Positions 1 to 9,170 of a DNA stretch of 64,000 nucleotides are shown piece after piece; position 1 is the first letter of the stretch, and each line of letters begins with the position of its first letter. The notes beneath the pieces were generated by a model. It was not told the origin of the DNA. It saw only the letters and a list, made by a program, of their open reading frames with translations, and made no database searches. The DNA is from Shimia sp039969785. GTDB taxonomy: Bacteria; Pseudomonadota; Alphaproteobacteria; Rhodobacterales; Rhodobacteraceae. The translations under genes and the position numbers were made by a program. The stretch is from contig NZ_JBDVNC010000048.1 of the NCBI RefSeq assembly GCF_039969785.1, positions 183,406-247,405 on the forward strand, in the 5' to 3' direction.

Positions 1-776
1 CCGACATGCCTGCCAAAATCGGGTTTGCAATCGACACCGGCCCTGCCCCGTTGTTTTCATCGGATTCAGCAGATTTCCGGCTTGAGCGCAGCGATGGCGG
101 GATTGTGTTGCGGGCCGATGGCAACTCCAAAGGTCTGGCCGTTTCTTTGAACACCGCAATCGACGCGCTTATCGATATGGCGCGCTGGTTTGTGGCAACC
201 GGCGGCGTCGAAAACCGTCGCATGGCTGCGCACTTGTCGCATGAGCCTTTGCCATCAAAATGGCAGACTGCACAATCCGACAGACCTGCCCCAGAGATCA
301 CACCCGGCCCCTGCAAAGCAGGCGACGTCTACGGCGCCGCCTTTGGCAAAATCAACGCTACAGAGTTGCGCGACTTGATGCACACAACAGGCGCAACCGC
401 CTTGCGGGTAACACCCTGGCGATTGTTTTTGCTGGAGTGCGCAACCTCATTTTTGTCGGACGCCCCAAATTTCATCACGCACCCTGCGGACCCGCTCTTG
501 CAGGTCGACGCCTGCCCGGGTGCCCCGCTGTGCAATGCGGCGACGGTCGAGACACGCGCCCTGGCACATACGCTCGCCAAAGTGTCCCCCACGCCACTGC
601 ATATCAGCGGGTGCGCCAAAGGCTGCGCCAGACCGCGCGCCTGTGCCACAACCCTTGTGGGACGAGATGGTAAATTCGACCTTGTTCGCAATGGGCGCCC
701 ATGGGATGAGCCGCACCTGACCGACCTCACACCTGAAACGCTTGTCCGACATATCGGAGACATTGATGCCCTATGA
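1..776 (+). CDS. cobG: Precorrin-3B synthase CobG (3' part, truncated by window edge)
   Basis: Oxygen-dependent precorrin-3B synthase of the aerobic cobalamin pathway; it oxidises precorrin-2-derived precorrin-3A to the ring-contraction precursor. The reading frame is open to the left window edge, so the first Met at base 6 is probably internal; about 256 residues remain of a family normally near 400. The C-terminal half shows the sulfite/nitrite-reductase-like cluster region DACPGAPLC and SGCAKGCARP, with the cysteines expected to bind an iron-sulfur centre. It overlaps cobH by 11 bp, and six more cob methyltransferase genes follow, which supports the call over a plain nitrite/sulfite reductase. 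Confidence 0.9.
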   Translation, partial: DMPAKIGFAIDTGPAPLFSSDSADFRLERSDGGIVLRADGNSKGLAVSLNTAIDALIDMARWFVATGGVENRRMAAHLSHEPLPSKWQTAQSDRPAPEITPGPCKAGDVYGAAFGKINATELRDLMHTTGATALRVTPWRLFLLECATSFLSDAPNFITHPADPLLQVDACPGAPLCNAATVETRALAHTLAKVSPTPLHISGCAKGCARPRACATTLVGRDGKFDLVRNGRPWDEPHLTDLTPETLVRHIGDIDAL

Positions 777-1395
777 ATACGAAAAAAACGGCCAGGCAAT
801 CTATGATGAGAGCTTTGCCACCATCCGACGTGAGGCTGATCTGACAGGCTTTGACGCCGATGAAGAACAGGTGGCTGTTCGTATGATCCACGCAACCGGA
901 ATGGTCGGCTTGGAAAAACATGTAAAATTTTCGGCAGGGATGGTCGCCGCCGCGCGCAGCGCTATGGAAAATGGTGCGCCGATATTCTGCGACGCCCGTA
1001 TGGTGTCCGAAGGTGTCACGCGCCCGCGCCTGCCAGCGGATAACGAGGTGATCTGCACCTTGCATGCACCGGGAATACACGAGCTGGCGGCAAAACTGGG
1101 CAACACCCGGTCCGCTGCCGCACTGGAACACTGGCGCGACCGGCTGGACGGCGCCATTGTCGCTATCGGCAACGCGCCAACCGCCCTGTTTCACCTGCTG
1201 AATATGCTTCAGGATCCGAACTGTCCGCGCCCTGCTGCCATCATTGGGTGTCCTGTTGGGTTTGTCGGCGCCAAAGAAAGCAAAGACGCGCTTTGGAAGG
1301 ATCAACCGGTGCCATGCTGCATCGTCGAGGGCCGTCTGGGCGGTTCTGCCATTACTGTTGCCGCCATCAACGCAATCGCGAGCCGTAAAGAATGA
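766..1395 (+). CDS. cobH: Precorrin-8X methylmutase CobH
   Basis: Moves the C-11 methyl group to C-12, converting precorrin-8X to hydrogenobyrinic acid. The 209-residue product has the expected family length. The segment MIHATGMVGLEKHVKF carries the conserved histidine (HATG) taken as the catalytic acid/base in this family. An in-frame TTG at 742 exists, but the ATG at 766 gives the usual N-terminus (MPYEYEKNG) and was chosen. It overlaps the end of cobG and shares an ATGA with cobI, so it is very likely translationally coupled. Confidence 0.95.
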   Translation: MPYEYEKNGQAIYDESFATIRREADLTGFDADEEQVAVRMIHATGMVGLEKHVKFSAGMVAAARSAMENGAPIFCDARMVSEGVTRPRLPADNEVICTLHAPGIHELAAKLGNTRSAAALEHWRDRLDGAIVAIGNAPTALFHLLNMLQDPNCPRPAAIIGCPVGFVGAKESKDALWKDQPVPCCIVEGRLGGSAITVAAINAIASRKE

Positions 1396-2123
1396 CCAAA
1401 ACAGGTACCATCTATGGCGTTGGCCTTGGCCCCGGAGACCCCGACCTGATGAGCGTACGCGCGCATCGGTTGTTAGGCGCGGCCAATCATGTCGCTTTCT
1501 TTCGCAAGGCAGGCCGCAAGGGTCAGGCCCGTCAGATCGTGGATGGGCTTTTGGCACAGGATGCGGTTGAAATTCCGATGGAATACCCGGTCACAACCGA
1601 AATTCCTGTGCATGATCCACGCTACAACGTACTGCTGTCAGCGTTTTATGAAGAGGTGACCCAGCACCTGATTGCTTTGGTTCAATCCGGTCAGGATGTC
1701 GTGGTTCTTTGCGAAGGGGATCCGTTTTTCTACGGCTCGTTCATGCATCTCTATGCCCGTCTGCGCGACGTGGTTCCGGTCGAGGTTGTGCCTGCGATCA
1801 CCGGAATGTCCGGGGCGTGGACGGCCACCGAAACCCCGATCACGTGGGGCGACGATGTTCTAACAGTGTTGATGGGCACGTTGCCACAAGACAAACTGGT
1901 CGATCATATCAAACGCACCGATGCGCTGGTCATTATGAAGATCGGCAGCAATTACCAAAAGGTTGTGGCCGCGCTGAAAGACGGCGGAAAATTCGATGAC
2001 GCATGGCTGGTTCAATTCGCGACCATGGGCAAACAAACCGTTACCAAGCTGTCCGATATGACCGATTCCGGCACGCCTTATTTCTCGATCATCATTGTGC
2101 ATGGACAGGGGCGTAGACCATGA
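1392..2123 (+). CDS. cobI: Precorrin-2 C20-methyltransferase CobI
   Basis: SAM-dependent methylation of precorrin-2 at C-20, giving precorrin-3A. The 243-residue protein opens with the tetrapyrrole-methylase glycine-rich motif GVGLGPGDPDLMS, followed by the RAHRLL helix typical of CobI/CbiL; CEGDPFFYGSF is the second SAM-pocket motif (around residue 105). It starts on the ATG inside the cobH stop (ATGA) and ends in another ATGA with cobJ. The cytoplasmic enzyme acts before CobG in the pathway although its gene lies downstream. Confidence 0.95.
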   Translation: MTKTGTIYGVGLGPGDPDLMSVRAHRLLGAANHVAFFRKAGRKGQARQIVDGLLAQDAVEIPMEYPVTTEIPVHDPRYNVLLSAFYEEVTQHLIALVQSGQDVVVLCEGDPFFYGSFMHLYARLRDVVPVEVVPAITGMSGAWTATETPITWGDDVLTVLMGTLPQDKLVDHIKRTDALVIMKIGSNYQKVVAALKDGGKFDDAWLVQFATMGKQTVTKLSDMTDSGTPYFSIIIVHGQGRRP

Positions 2124-2872
2124 GGGGGTCCTTGGTGATCGCCGGTCTGGGGCCGGGAAATGACGCGCTGATCACACCCGAGGTGCAGGATGCGCTGGAC
2201 AGGGCGACTGATATTGTTGGGTATATCCCTTATGTCGCGCGCATCGCCGCGCGCCCGGGGTTGACCTTGCATCCTTCAGACAACCGGGTGGAAATTGACC
2301 GGTCACGCCTAGCGCTGGACATGGCATGCAACGGTAGGCAAGTCGTGGTCGTATCTTCCGGGGACCCGAGTGTTTTTGCAATGGCTTCTGCGGTTTTTGA
2401 AGCTGTCGAACACGGCGAACCCGACTGGCGCGATCTGGACATTCAGGTTCTGCCCGGCATTACTGCCATGCTCGCCGCATCTGCAGCCTGTGGCGCGCCG
2501 CTTGGGCATGATTTCTGCGCCATCAACCTCAGCGACAACCTTAAGCCATGGGACCTGATCGAAAAGCGTTTGCGCCTTGCGGGCGAGGCTGATTTTGCAA
2601 TGGCGTTTTATAATCCCAGATCGAAATCACGCCCCGAAGGGTTCGCCAAAGCGCTGAAAACGCTACAGGATACTTGCAATGACGCGCGCCCGATCATCTT
2701 TGCGCGCAATGTGTCCCGCCCTGATCAGACAATCAATATCGTGCCTTTGACAGAGGCCACGCCAGACATGGCCGACATGCGCACCGTGGTTTTGCTTGGA
2801 TCGTCGCGCACACGGATTATTCAGCGTAACGGCACGCCCTTTGTCTATACACCCCGGTCTGTCGAGGGATGA
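2120..2872 (+). CDS. cobJ: Precorrin-3B C17-methyltransferase CobJ
   Basis: Methylates C-17 and drives ring contraction from precorrin-3B to precorrin-4. The 250-residue tetrapyrrole methylase has GLGPGNDALITPEV at the N-terminus, VVSSGDPSVFAMA around residue 80 and AMAFYNPRSKSRP around residue 160, all typical of CobJ/CbiH. ATGA overlap with cobI indicates coupling. Its last 28 bp are overlapped by the 3' end of cobK on the opposite strand, so the two transcripts converge inside coding sequence. Confidence 0.95.
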   Translation: MRGSLVIAGLGPGNDALITPEVQDALDRATDIVGYIPYVARIAARPGLTLHPSDNRVEIDRSRLALDMACNGRQVVVVSSGDPSVFAMASAVFEAVEHGEPDWRDLDIQVLPGITAMLAASAACGAPLGHDFCAINLSDNLKPWDLIEKRLRLAGEADFAMAFYNPRSKSRPEGFAKALKTLQDTCNDARPIIFARNVSRPDQTINIVPLTEATPDMADMRTVVLLGSSRTRIIQRNGTPFVYTPRSVEG

Positions 2873-3600
2873 CCAATCCAGTCAATCACTTGCTCAACAT
2901 GTGCCACTTCCGGCCGGGGCGGCAGTGCGGGGCGGTCAATCATGATCACCGGAAGCCCCAGCGCGCGCGCAGCATGCAACTTGGCCTCGGCTCCGACACC
3001 TCCTGCATTTTTGCAAAGCACAATGTCCAGTTTATGGTCCCGGAAAAGCGCCGTATCCTGCGCAATTTCAAAAGGTCCCCGCGCCAGCACAACCGAATGG
3101 TGCGGCAAGGGTATCGACTCACCGGGCGCATCAACAAGCCTCAGCACATAATGATGCTGGGGTTGGCCGCCAAACGCGGGCAGATTGAGCTTGCCAAGTG
3201 CCAGCATCACACGTCTGGCAGGTCCGTTCAGCGCCGCCACAGCACCAGTCACATCCGCCACGTGCCGCCAATTATCCCCGGCTTGCGCCTGCCACGGCGG
3301 GCGGGTCAATGCCAGCAAAGCAACATCCTGAGCTCGACACGCCTGATAAGCATTCCAGCTCATCTGCGCGGCAAATGGGTGAGTGGCGTCGACAACATGG
3401 GTAATGTTATGATCCCGCAAATACCGGGCCAACCCGTCGACGCCGCCAAATCCTCCGACCCTTTGGGCAATCGGCTGGTCTTTGGGGGTCGCCACACGGC
3501 CCGCATAGGAAAACACCGCCGTAATCCCACGCTCAGCAATCGCGCGGGCCAGCGCACTTGCTTCGGTGGTACCACCGAGAATAAGGAGATTTGGGTCCAT
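2845..3600 (-). CDS. cobK: Precorrin-6A reductase CobK
   Basis: NADPH-dependent reduction of precorrin-6A to dihydro-precorrin-6. The 251-residue product begins MDPNLLILGGTTEASALA, the GGTxE signature of the CobK/CbiJ family, and has VVDATHPFAAQMS around residue 68. The frame stays open well upstream, but the conserved N-terminus fixes the ATG at 3600, with a GGAG ribosome site about nine bases before it. The gene is inverted relative to the rest of the cluster. Its start codon overlaps that of cobL in a shared CATG, so each gene's ribosome site lies within the other gene. Confidence 0.93.
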   Translation of the reverse strand: MDPNLLILGGTTEASALARAIAERGITAVFSYAGRVATPKDQPIAQRVGGFGGVDGLARYLRDHNITHVVDATHPFAAQMSWNAYQACRAQDVALLALTRPPWQAQAGDNWRHVADVTGAVAALNGPARRVMLALGKLNLPAFGGQPQHHYVLRLVDAPGESIPLPHHSVVLARGPFEIAQDTALFRDHKLDIVLCKNAGGVGAEAKLHAARALGLPVIMIDRPALPPRPEVAHVEQVIDWIGHPSTDRGV

Positions 3601-4798
3601 GGCTGATACTCCGTGGCTGACCATAGTGGGCCTTGGCGAAGATGGACCGGATGGCCTGCCCGCCGCAAGCCGCAAAGCGCTGGACGACGCGCAGATTGTC
3701 ATGGGCGCGGCGCGGCATCTTGGATTGTTACCGTACCTAAACGCCAAAACGATCGAATGGCCTGTGCCATTTGCCGACGGTTTGCCCATGCTGATCACGC
3801 AGCGCGGCACGCCAACAGTTGTGCTGGCCTCTGGCGATCCATTCTGGCACGGCGCAGGCAGCACAATCGCCGCGCTTTTGGAGTCTTCCGAATATCGCTG
3901 CCTGCCTGCCCCTTCGACCATGTCCCTTGCGGCGGCGGCTCTTGGCTGGCCGCTGGACCAGACCCCAACGATTGGCCTGCATGCTGCCCCTTTCGCCCGC
4001 CTGCGCCCCCATTTGCACGCAGGACAACGCGCCCTTGTCACTGTGCGTGATGGCGCGGCCGTTTCCGGTTTTGCCAATTGGCTGTCCGATCTCGGGTTTG
4101 GCGACACAACCTTGCACATTCTCGAAGCGTTGGGCGGACCGCGTCAACGCATCCGGCAGGCTTTGGCGAGCGATATGACATTCCGGGATATCCAGCATCC
4201 GGTGTGTATCGGACTGGACATATCCGGCAACGGCGCGGTCATTCCGCTCAGCTCAGGTCGCCCTGAAAGCCTGTTTGATCATGACGGCCAGATCACCAAG
4301 CAACCGGTGCGGGCCCTGACCCTTAGCGCCCTTGCCCCACTTGCGGGCGAACATCTTTGGGACATTGGCGGCGGATCGGGGTCGATCTCCATCGAATGGC
4401 TTTGGGCGCACCCGGCCAACCGCGCCACAATAATCGAAACCGATCCCACGCGCGCCGAACGTATTTCCGCCAACGCGTCCCAACTTGGCGTCGACCGTCT
4501 GACAGTTATCACCGGGACCGCCCCCGAGGCGCTGCGCGACCTGCCCTCCCCAGACGCAGTATTCATTGGGGGTGGGCTAAGTCATGAAATGCTGGAAAGC
4601 GTTTGGACAATTATTCCCGCTCAGACACGTCTGGTGGCGAATGCTGTGACGCTTGAATCCGAAGCGGTGCTTGCTAACTGGCATGGCACAAAGGGTGGCG
4701 ACCTGACCCGCATCGAATTGGCGCACGCAAAACCTCTGGGTCGCAAGCACGGTTGGAAATCATCTTATCCCATCGTGCAATGGAGCGTGCGCAAATGA
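3599..4798 (+). CDS. cobL: Precorrin-6Y C5,15-methyltransferase (decarboxylating) CobL, CbiE-CbiT fusion
   Basis: Bifunctional enzyme that methylates C-5 and C-15 and removes the C-12 acetate carboxyl, giving precorrin-8X. The 399-residue protein contains an N-terminal CbiE-like tetrapyrrole methylase (IVGLGEDGPDGLP, VLASGDPFWHG) and, from about residue 200, a CbiT-like Rossmann methyltransferase with DIGGGSGSISIEW and IIETDPTRAERI. The ATG at 3599 has AAGGAG about eleven bases upstream. It ends in ATGA with cobE. The divergent start-codon overlap with cobK is unusual. Confidence 0.95.
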   Translation: MADTPWLTIVGLGEDGPDGLPAASRKALDDAQIVMGAARHLGLLPYLNAKTIEWPVPFADGLPMLITQRGTPTVVLASGDPFWHGAGSTIAALLESSEYRCLPAPSTMSLAAAALGWPLDQTPTIGLHAAPFARLRPHLHAGQRALVTVRDGAAVSGFANWLSDLGFGDTTLHILEALGGPRQRIRQALASDMTFRDIQHPVCIGLDISGNGAVIPLSSGRPESLFDHDGQITKQPVRALTLSALAPLAGEHLWDIGGGSGSISIEWLWAHPANRATIIETDPTRAERISANASQLGVDRLTVITGTAPEALRDLPSPDAVFIGGGLSHEMLESVWTIIPAQTRLVANAVTLESEAVLANWHGTKGGDLTRIELAHAKPLGRKHGWKSSYPIVQWSVRK

Positions 4799-5160
4799 TT
4801 GTCGCAGGTTTTGGATTTCGAGCCAGCGCCACCGTGGCATCCTTGCGGGCCGCGATGGCGGCAACCGGGCACCCTGCGCCGGACGTTCTGGCCACACCTT
4901 CAGACAAAGCGCATTCCGACTGTATCAGGCAAATTGCCCAGGAACTATCGCTTGAAATTTTGCCGATCCCCCCTCAAAAGATGCAAACCATGGCCACAGA
5001 AACGCATTCCGAAACCGTACGCGCAAAGCGTGGCACTGGCAGCGTCGCAGAGGCTTGCGCGCTTGCTGCAGCGGGCAACAACGCCCGCCTTTTGACACCG
5101 CGCCACGTTTCCCCGGATCGACTTGCCACCTGCGCCATTGCCAAAGGAGAGCCACAGTGA
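4795..5160 (+). CDS. cobE: Cobalamin biosynthesis protein CobE (CbiG C-terminal-like)
   Basis: Small 121-residue protein matching the C-terminal domain of CbiG, found as separate CobE in aerobic cobalamin producers. Visible family features are GFGFRASATVASL at the N-terminus and a C-terminal RGTGSVAEACALAAAG segment. In the aerobic pathway its exact chemical role is not settled; a helper role around ring contraction or product handling is usually assumed. It starts on the ATG overlapping the cobL stop and ends in a GTGA shared with cobM, so it is embedded in a translationally coupled row. Confidence 0.88.
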   Translation: MIVAGFGFRASATVASLRAAMAATGHPAPDVLATPSDKAHSDCIRQIAQELSLEILPIPPQKMQTMATETHSETVRAKRGTGSVAEACALAAAGNNARLLTPRHVSPDRLATCAIAKGEPQ

Positions 5161-5951
5161 CTGTCCACTTCATTGGCGCCGGTCCCGGTGCCCCGGACCT
5201 TATTACCCTGCGCGGGCGTGATTTGATCGCGTCCAGCCCGGTTTGCCTTTATGCGGGGTCGCTGGTGCCCGAGGGCATACTTGCCCACTGCCCGGACAAC
5301 GCCACTGTCATCAACACCGCGCCGCTTGATCTGGATGCCATCATCGCACATTGCAAATCCGCCCATGACGCGGGTCAGGATGTGGCCCGCCTGCATTCCG
5401 GCGACTTATCAGTCTGGTCCGCGATGGGCGAACAACTTCGACGATTGCGGGACTTGGATATTCCGGTCTCTGTAACGCCCGGTGTGCCCAGCTTTGCTGC
5501 CGCCGCCGCCGCGCTGCAAACCGAGCTGACCCTGCCCGGTCTGGCGCAATCAGTGATTCTGACCCGCACGCCCGGGCGCGCCTCTTCTATGCCGCAGGGC
5601 GAAAGCCTGACCAATTTCGCAGCCACTGGCGCAACTCTGGCCATCCATCTGTCAATTGGAAATCTTGAAACCGTGATCAACGATCTGACACCCGCTTATG
5701 GTTCGGATTGCCCGGTTGCGGTGGTGTACCGGGCCAGCTGGCCTGATCAACAAGTGATCCGCGCCACATTATCCACAGTACAACAGGCCATTGGCCAGGA
5801 CATCACCCGAACCGCATTGATCCTTGTCGGCCCTGCCCTTGGAGCTGAGGGTTTTGATGATTCCTGCCTCTATGCCACCGAATATGACCGGCGTTATCGC
5901 CCACAAACCGCCGACAGCCAGTGGTCGGGCTGGAGACATGGCGATGATTAA
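5157..5951 (+). CDS. cobM: Precorrin-4 C11-methyltransferase CobM
   Basis: Methylates precorrin-4 at C-11 to precorrin-5. The 264-residue product has FIGAGPGAPDLITLRG at the start, CLYAGSLVP around residue 30 (a CobM/CbiF marker), RLHSGDLSVWSA around residue 80, and VTPGVPSFAAAAAAL after residue 105. The GTG at 5157 was chosen because it gives the family N-terminus, overlaps the cobE stop and has AAAGGAGA eight to nine bases upstream. A 66-bp gap without an obvious element separates it from cobB. Confidence 0.95.
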   Translation: MTVHFIGAGPGAPDLITLRGRDLIASSPVCLYAGSLVPEGILAHCPDNATVINTAPLDLDAIIAHCKSAHDAGQDVARLHSGDLSVWSAMGEQLRRLRDLDIPVSVTPGVPSFAAAAAALQTELTLPGLAQSVILTRTPGRASSMPQGESLTNFAATGATLAIHLSIGNLETVINDLTPAYGSDCPVAVVYRASWPDQQVIRATLSTVQQAIGQDITRTALILVGPALGAEGFDDSCLYATEYDRRYRPQTADSQWSGWRHGDD

Positions 5952-6017
5952 ACCCAGCGATGCTTGCTGTCGTAATCCACGCGCACAACTGCCCATTCTT
6001 GCCAAGGACGTCCAACC

Positions 6018-7328
6018 ATGACCGCAGCTCCCGGCCTTTTGATCTCTGCCCCCTCGTCGGGCACGGGGAAAACAACCGTTATGCTTGGCCTGCTGCGCGC
6101 GCTCGCGGATGATGGCCTTACCGTGCAACCTTTCAAATCCGGTCCGGATTATATTGACCCCGCGTTCCACCGCGCCGCAGCGCATCGCCCGTCATTCAAT
6201 ATCGACACATGGGCCATGCCACCGGCGCTGATTGGGGGTATCTCGGAACAAGCGGGCGGCGCTGACATTATTATCTCCGAAGGCTCGATGGGGCTGTTTG
6301 ACGGAGTGGCGACAAAAGGTGAAAGCGGGTTTGGGTCATCGGCGGAAACCGCGCTGAAAATGGGCTGGCCTGTCATCCTCGTGATTGATGTTGGCGGGCA
6401 GGCCCAATCGGCCGCGGCCACGGCCCTTGGGTTTCAGTCTTACAATCCCGATCTGCCATTTGCCGGTGTCATTCTGAACCGCTGCGCTTCTCCGCGTCAC
6501 GAAAGACTGGCGCGGCTTGGCATGGATAAGGCCGGTATTAACGTTCTGGGCGTCCTGCCACGACGCGGAGACCTTGCACTGCCAGAAAGGCATCTGGGGT
6601 TGATACAAGCGGTCGAACACCCCGATCTGGAACAGGCCATTCAGGGCTATGCAACATTTCTGCGCGAAAATGTCGATCTGGACGCTATCAAGGCTGCGGC
6701 GCGCGCCGGGGCCGCCGACACCGGTGCATTACCCAAACCACCCGCACAAAGCATCGCACTGGCACAAGACGCCGCCTTTTCCTTTACCTACCCCCATGTT
6801 TTGACCGGATGGCGCAATGCCGGCGCGCAAATCCTGCCATTTTCTCCGCTTAACGACGAAGCTCCTGCACCAGATGCCGATCTGGTCTGGTTACCCGGCG
6901 GCTACCCCGAATTGCACGCGGGAACGCTTGCCAACAACGCTCAATATCTGGCTGGATTGCGCAAACACGCCCAGACCAAACCCGTGCACGGCGAATGCGG
7001 CGGGTACATGGCGCTTGGCACTGCACTGATCGACAAAGAAGGCACACGGTATGAAATGGCCGGGCTTTTGGGATTGGTGACATCTTACGAAAAACGCAAG
7101 TTCCATCTTGGCTATCGTCAGGCGACATTGCACGCGCCAATGCCTGGCTTTGGCACAGGTGCCCGCTTGCGGGGCCATGAATTTCACTATTCCACCATTC
7201 TGGAAGAACCTGACGCACCGCTTGCGCAGGTTGGAGACGCAGACGGCAATCCCGTCCCTGAAACGGGGTCTGTGCGTGGCAACGTCACCGGCACGTTTTT
7301 CCATATGATCGCAGAGGCCACGACATGA
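6018..7328 (+). CDS. cobB: Hydrogenobyrinic acid a,c-diamide synthase CobB
   Basis: ATP- and glutamine-dependent amidation of the a and c side chains of hydrogenobyrinic acid. The 436-residue protein has an N-terminal dethiobiotin-synthetase-like P-loop (SAPSSGTGKTTVMLG, residues 8-22) and the metal/ATP segment GPDYIDPAFH, then a C-terminal class-I-like glutaminase with PGGYPELHA, the nucleophile-bearing GECGGYMALG and RGHEFHYS. Length and domain order are normal. It overlaps cobA by ATGA. It is the last ring-modifying step seen here before cobalt insertion, whose genes (cobNST) lie outside the window. Confidence 0.95.
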   Translation: MTAAPGLLISAPSSGTGKTTVMLGLLRALADDGLTVQPFKSGPDYIDPAFHRAAAHRPSFNIDTWAMPPALIGGISEQAGGADIIISEGSMGLFDGVATKGESGFGSSAETALKMGWPVILVIDVGGQAQSAAATALGFQSYNPDLPFAGVILNRCASPRHERLARLGMDKAGINVLGVLPRRGDLALPERHLGLIQAVEHPDLEQAIQGYATFLRENVDLDAIKAAARAGAADTGALPKPPAQSIALAQDAAFSFTYPHVLTGWRNAGAQILPFSPLNDEAPAPDADLVWLPGGYPELHAGTLANNAQYLAGLRKHAQTKPVHGECGGYMALGTALIDKEGTRYEMAGLLGLVTSYEKRKFHLGYRQATLHAPMPGFGTGARLRGHEFHYSTILEEPDAPLAQVGDADGNPVPETGSVRGNVTGTFFHMIAEATT

Positions 7329-8047
7329 GCGGTTTTGTCAGTTTTGTCGGTTCAGGTCCCGGTGATCCTGAACTCCTAACACTCAAGGCGGTTGATCGGC
7401 TCAAACGCGCCGAGGCGGTGTTGTTTGACGACCTCTCATCCGGTCCCATTCTTGAGCACGCAAGTCCGGAATGTGACCTCGTCGGCGTTGGCAAACGCGC
7501 AGGTCGCCCCTCGCCCAAACAGGACCATGTCAGCCAGCTCCTTGTAGACTATGCCCAATCCGGAGCGCGCGTTGTGCGTTTGAAATCAGGTGACAGCGGT
7601 ATTTTCGGGCGCCTCGAAGAAGAGATCGACGCCCTGCGCGCCGCCGGGATTGAGTTCGAGATTATTCCCGGCGTCACATCGGCTTGTGCCGCCGCCGCCG
7701 CTGCGCAAATTCCGCTAACCCGCCGCATGATGGCGCGGCGCGTGCAATTTGTAACCGGCCATGACGTTGCAGGCGCCCTGCCCGGCGATCTGCACCTGCA
7801 ATCATTGGCCGATCCCGGAGCAACCACGGTTTTGTTCATGTCCAAACGCACGTTCCCCGCTCTTGCGGAAAAACTGTTTGATACCGGATTGCGGCGCGAC
7901 TGCCCTGCCTTGCTGGCCGAAAACGTCAGCCACCCGGATCAGACGTTGCTCCGAACAACGATGGAAGACCTTGCAACACTGCTGGCGCAGGACATCACCG
8001 GCGCACCGGGTTTGATATTGTTTGGGGAACTGGCCGAGTCACCTTAG
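7325..8047 (+). CDS. cobA: Uroporphyrinogen-III C-methyltransferase CobA
   Basis: Adds methyl groups at C-2 and C-7 of uroporphyrinogen III to give precorrin-2, the entry step of the pathway (and of siroheme). The 240-residue protein is the stand-alone form without the dehydrogenase/ferrochelatase part of CysG. Motifs are GSGPGDPELLTLKAV, the marker VGKRAGRPSPKQ and VRLKSGDSGIFGR. ATGA overlap with cobB shows coupling. The stop is followed by a 44-bp gap before cobF. Confidence 0.95.
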   Translation: MSGFVSFVGSGPGDPELLTLKAVDRLKRAEAVLFDDLSSGPILEHASPECDLVGVGKRAGRPSPKQDHVSQLLVDYAQSGARVVRLKSGDSGIFGRLEEEIDALRAAGIEFEIIPGVTSACAAAAAAQIPLTRRMMARRVQFVTGHDVAGALPGDLHLQSLADPGATTVLFMSKRTFPALAEKLFDTGLRRDCPALLAENVSHPDQTLLRTTMEDLATLLAQDITGAPGLILFGELAESP

Positions 8048-8091
8048 GTCACAAGCCGAAGGTTCAGAACACAGGGTGCGAAAGGACGATT

Positions 8092-8853
8092 ATGATCCAG
8101 CTTTCACTTGTTGGCATCGGCTCGGGAAACCCCGACCATCTGACGTTGCAGGCCATCCGCACTCTGGAAAATGCGGACCTCATATTGTTGCCCCGCAAAG
8201 GCACGGACAAATCCGAACTGGCCGATCTGCGCCGTTTGATTGCCCGCGACCACCTGAAGACCGCACCGCACATTGTCGAGTTCGACTACCCGGTGCGCGA
8301 CACCTCGACCCCCAAATATCTGGACGGGGTCAACACATGGCACGACGCGCTGGCGGCGATCTGGGGCAAATTGATCGACCAGCACATCCCCAATGACGGC
8401 CATGTTGCTTTGATGGTTTGGGGCGACCCGTCGCTTTATGATTCAACCCTGCGCATCGCCGAACGATTGACGGCGCAAGGCTTGGCAATCGACGTCAATG
8501 TGGTGCCCGGAATAACGTCTTTGCAAATGTTAACCGCCGCCCATGCAATACCGTTGAATACACTCGCAGGCAGCGTGCAGATCACCACAGGGCGCAACCT
8601 CAGAGATCACGGCTGGCCGTCTGACGCCGAAACCGTCGCCGTCATGCTGGATGGAAATTGCTCTTTCGAACACCTGATCGCGGACAATCTGATGATTTGG
8701 TGGGGGGCATATGTAGGCATGCCTCAACAGATATTAATACACGGTTCACTGGCAGATGTGGCACATCAGATTTCGCAAACCCGCGCCAGTGCGCGAGTCG
8801 AAAATGGCTGGATCATGGACATTTACCTGATGCGAAAATGCACGCCTTCTTAG
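8092..8853 (+). CDS. cobF: Precorrin-6A synthase (deacetylating) CobF
   Basis: Methylates C-1 of precorrin-5 and releases the extruded two-carbon unit as acetate, giving precorrin-6A; it is specific to the aerobic pathway. The 253-residue product starts with SLVGIGSGNPDHLTLQA and has the CobF marker EFDYPVRD around residue 63 and LMVWGDPSLYDSTLRI around residue 105. An AAAGGA ribosome site lies about seven bases before the ATG. It is the last gene of the cluster in this window; a 317-bp non-coding stretch follows. Confidence 0.95.
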   Translation: MIQLSLVGIGSGNPDHLTLQAIRTLENADLILLPRKGTDKSELADLRRLIARDHLKTAPHIVEFDYPVRDTSTPKYLDGVNTWHDALAAIWGKLIDQHIPNDGHVALMVWGDPSLYDSTLRIAERLTAQGLAIDVNVVPGITSLQMLTAAHAIPLNTLAGSVQITTGRNLRDHGWPSDAETVAVMLDGNCSFEHLIADNLMIWWGAYVGMPQQILIHGSLADVAHQISQTRASARVENGWIMDIYLMRKCTPS

Positions 8854-9170
8854 CGACGCACTCGCCTTAAAGTACGATTCCACCCCCAATTTGCACGCAA
8901 TTGCATATCGAATACGCGGTTTGATTATTCCAAAATTCGCGTTTTTGCCTAACAAACACTGATCATTTCACGCTGATTGGCGTCAAACCCGCCATTCAGC
9001 CGATCAAATTCGCGTCAAATTGCAATAACCAATTTTTCGTCAATTTGTCGACGCATTCCACCAGCAAAATCAGCCTGTCGAACACAGTATCTTTCTGTTG
9101 TCCGGCGTGTTTGTAAATTGTGCTTTGCTTGGTCCACCGAATGAACAGCCAAACTGAAAGGGCTGATAAC
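8854..9170 (+). other. Intergenic region upstream of the receiver protein
   Basis: No convincing gene. AT-rich relative to neighbours. It contains a direct repeat TCAAATT at 9004-9010 and 9015-9021 (11 bp apart, one helical turn), with an inverted copy CAATTTG at 9041-9047, which could form an operator for the downstream gene at 9171. One GANTC site lies at 8876-8880. I could not assign a confident promoter. Confidence 0.4.

Noticed and set aside
3601..4119. Upstream extension of cobK on the minus strand
   Set aside because: The added residues are antisense to cobL and lack family similarity; CobK begins with the LLILGGT strand.
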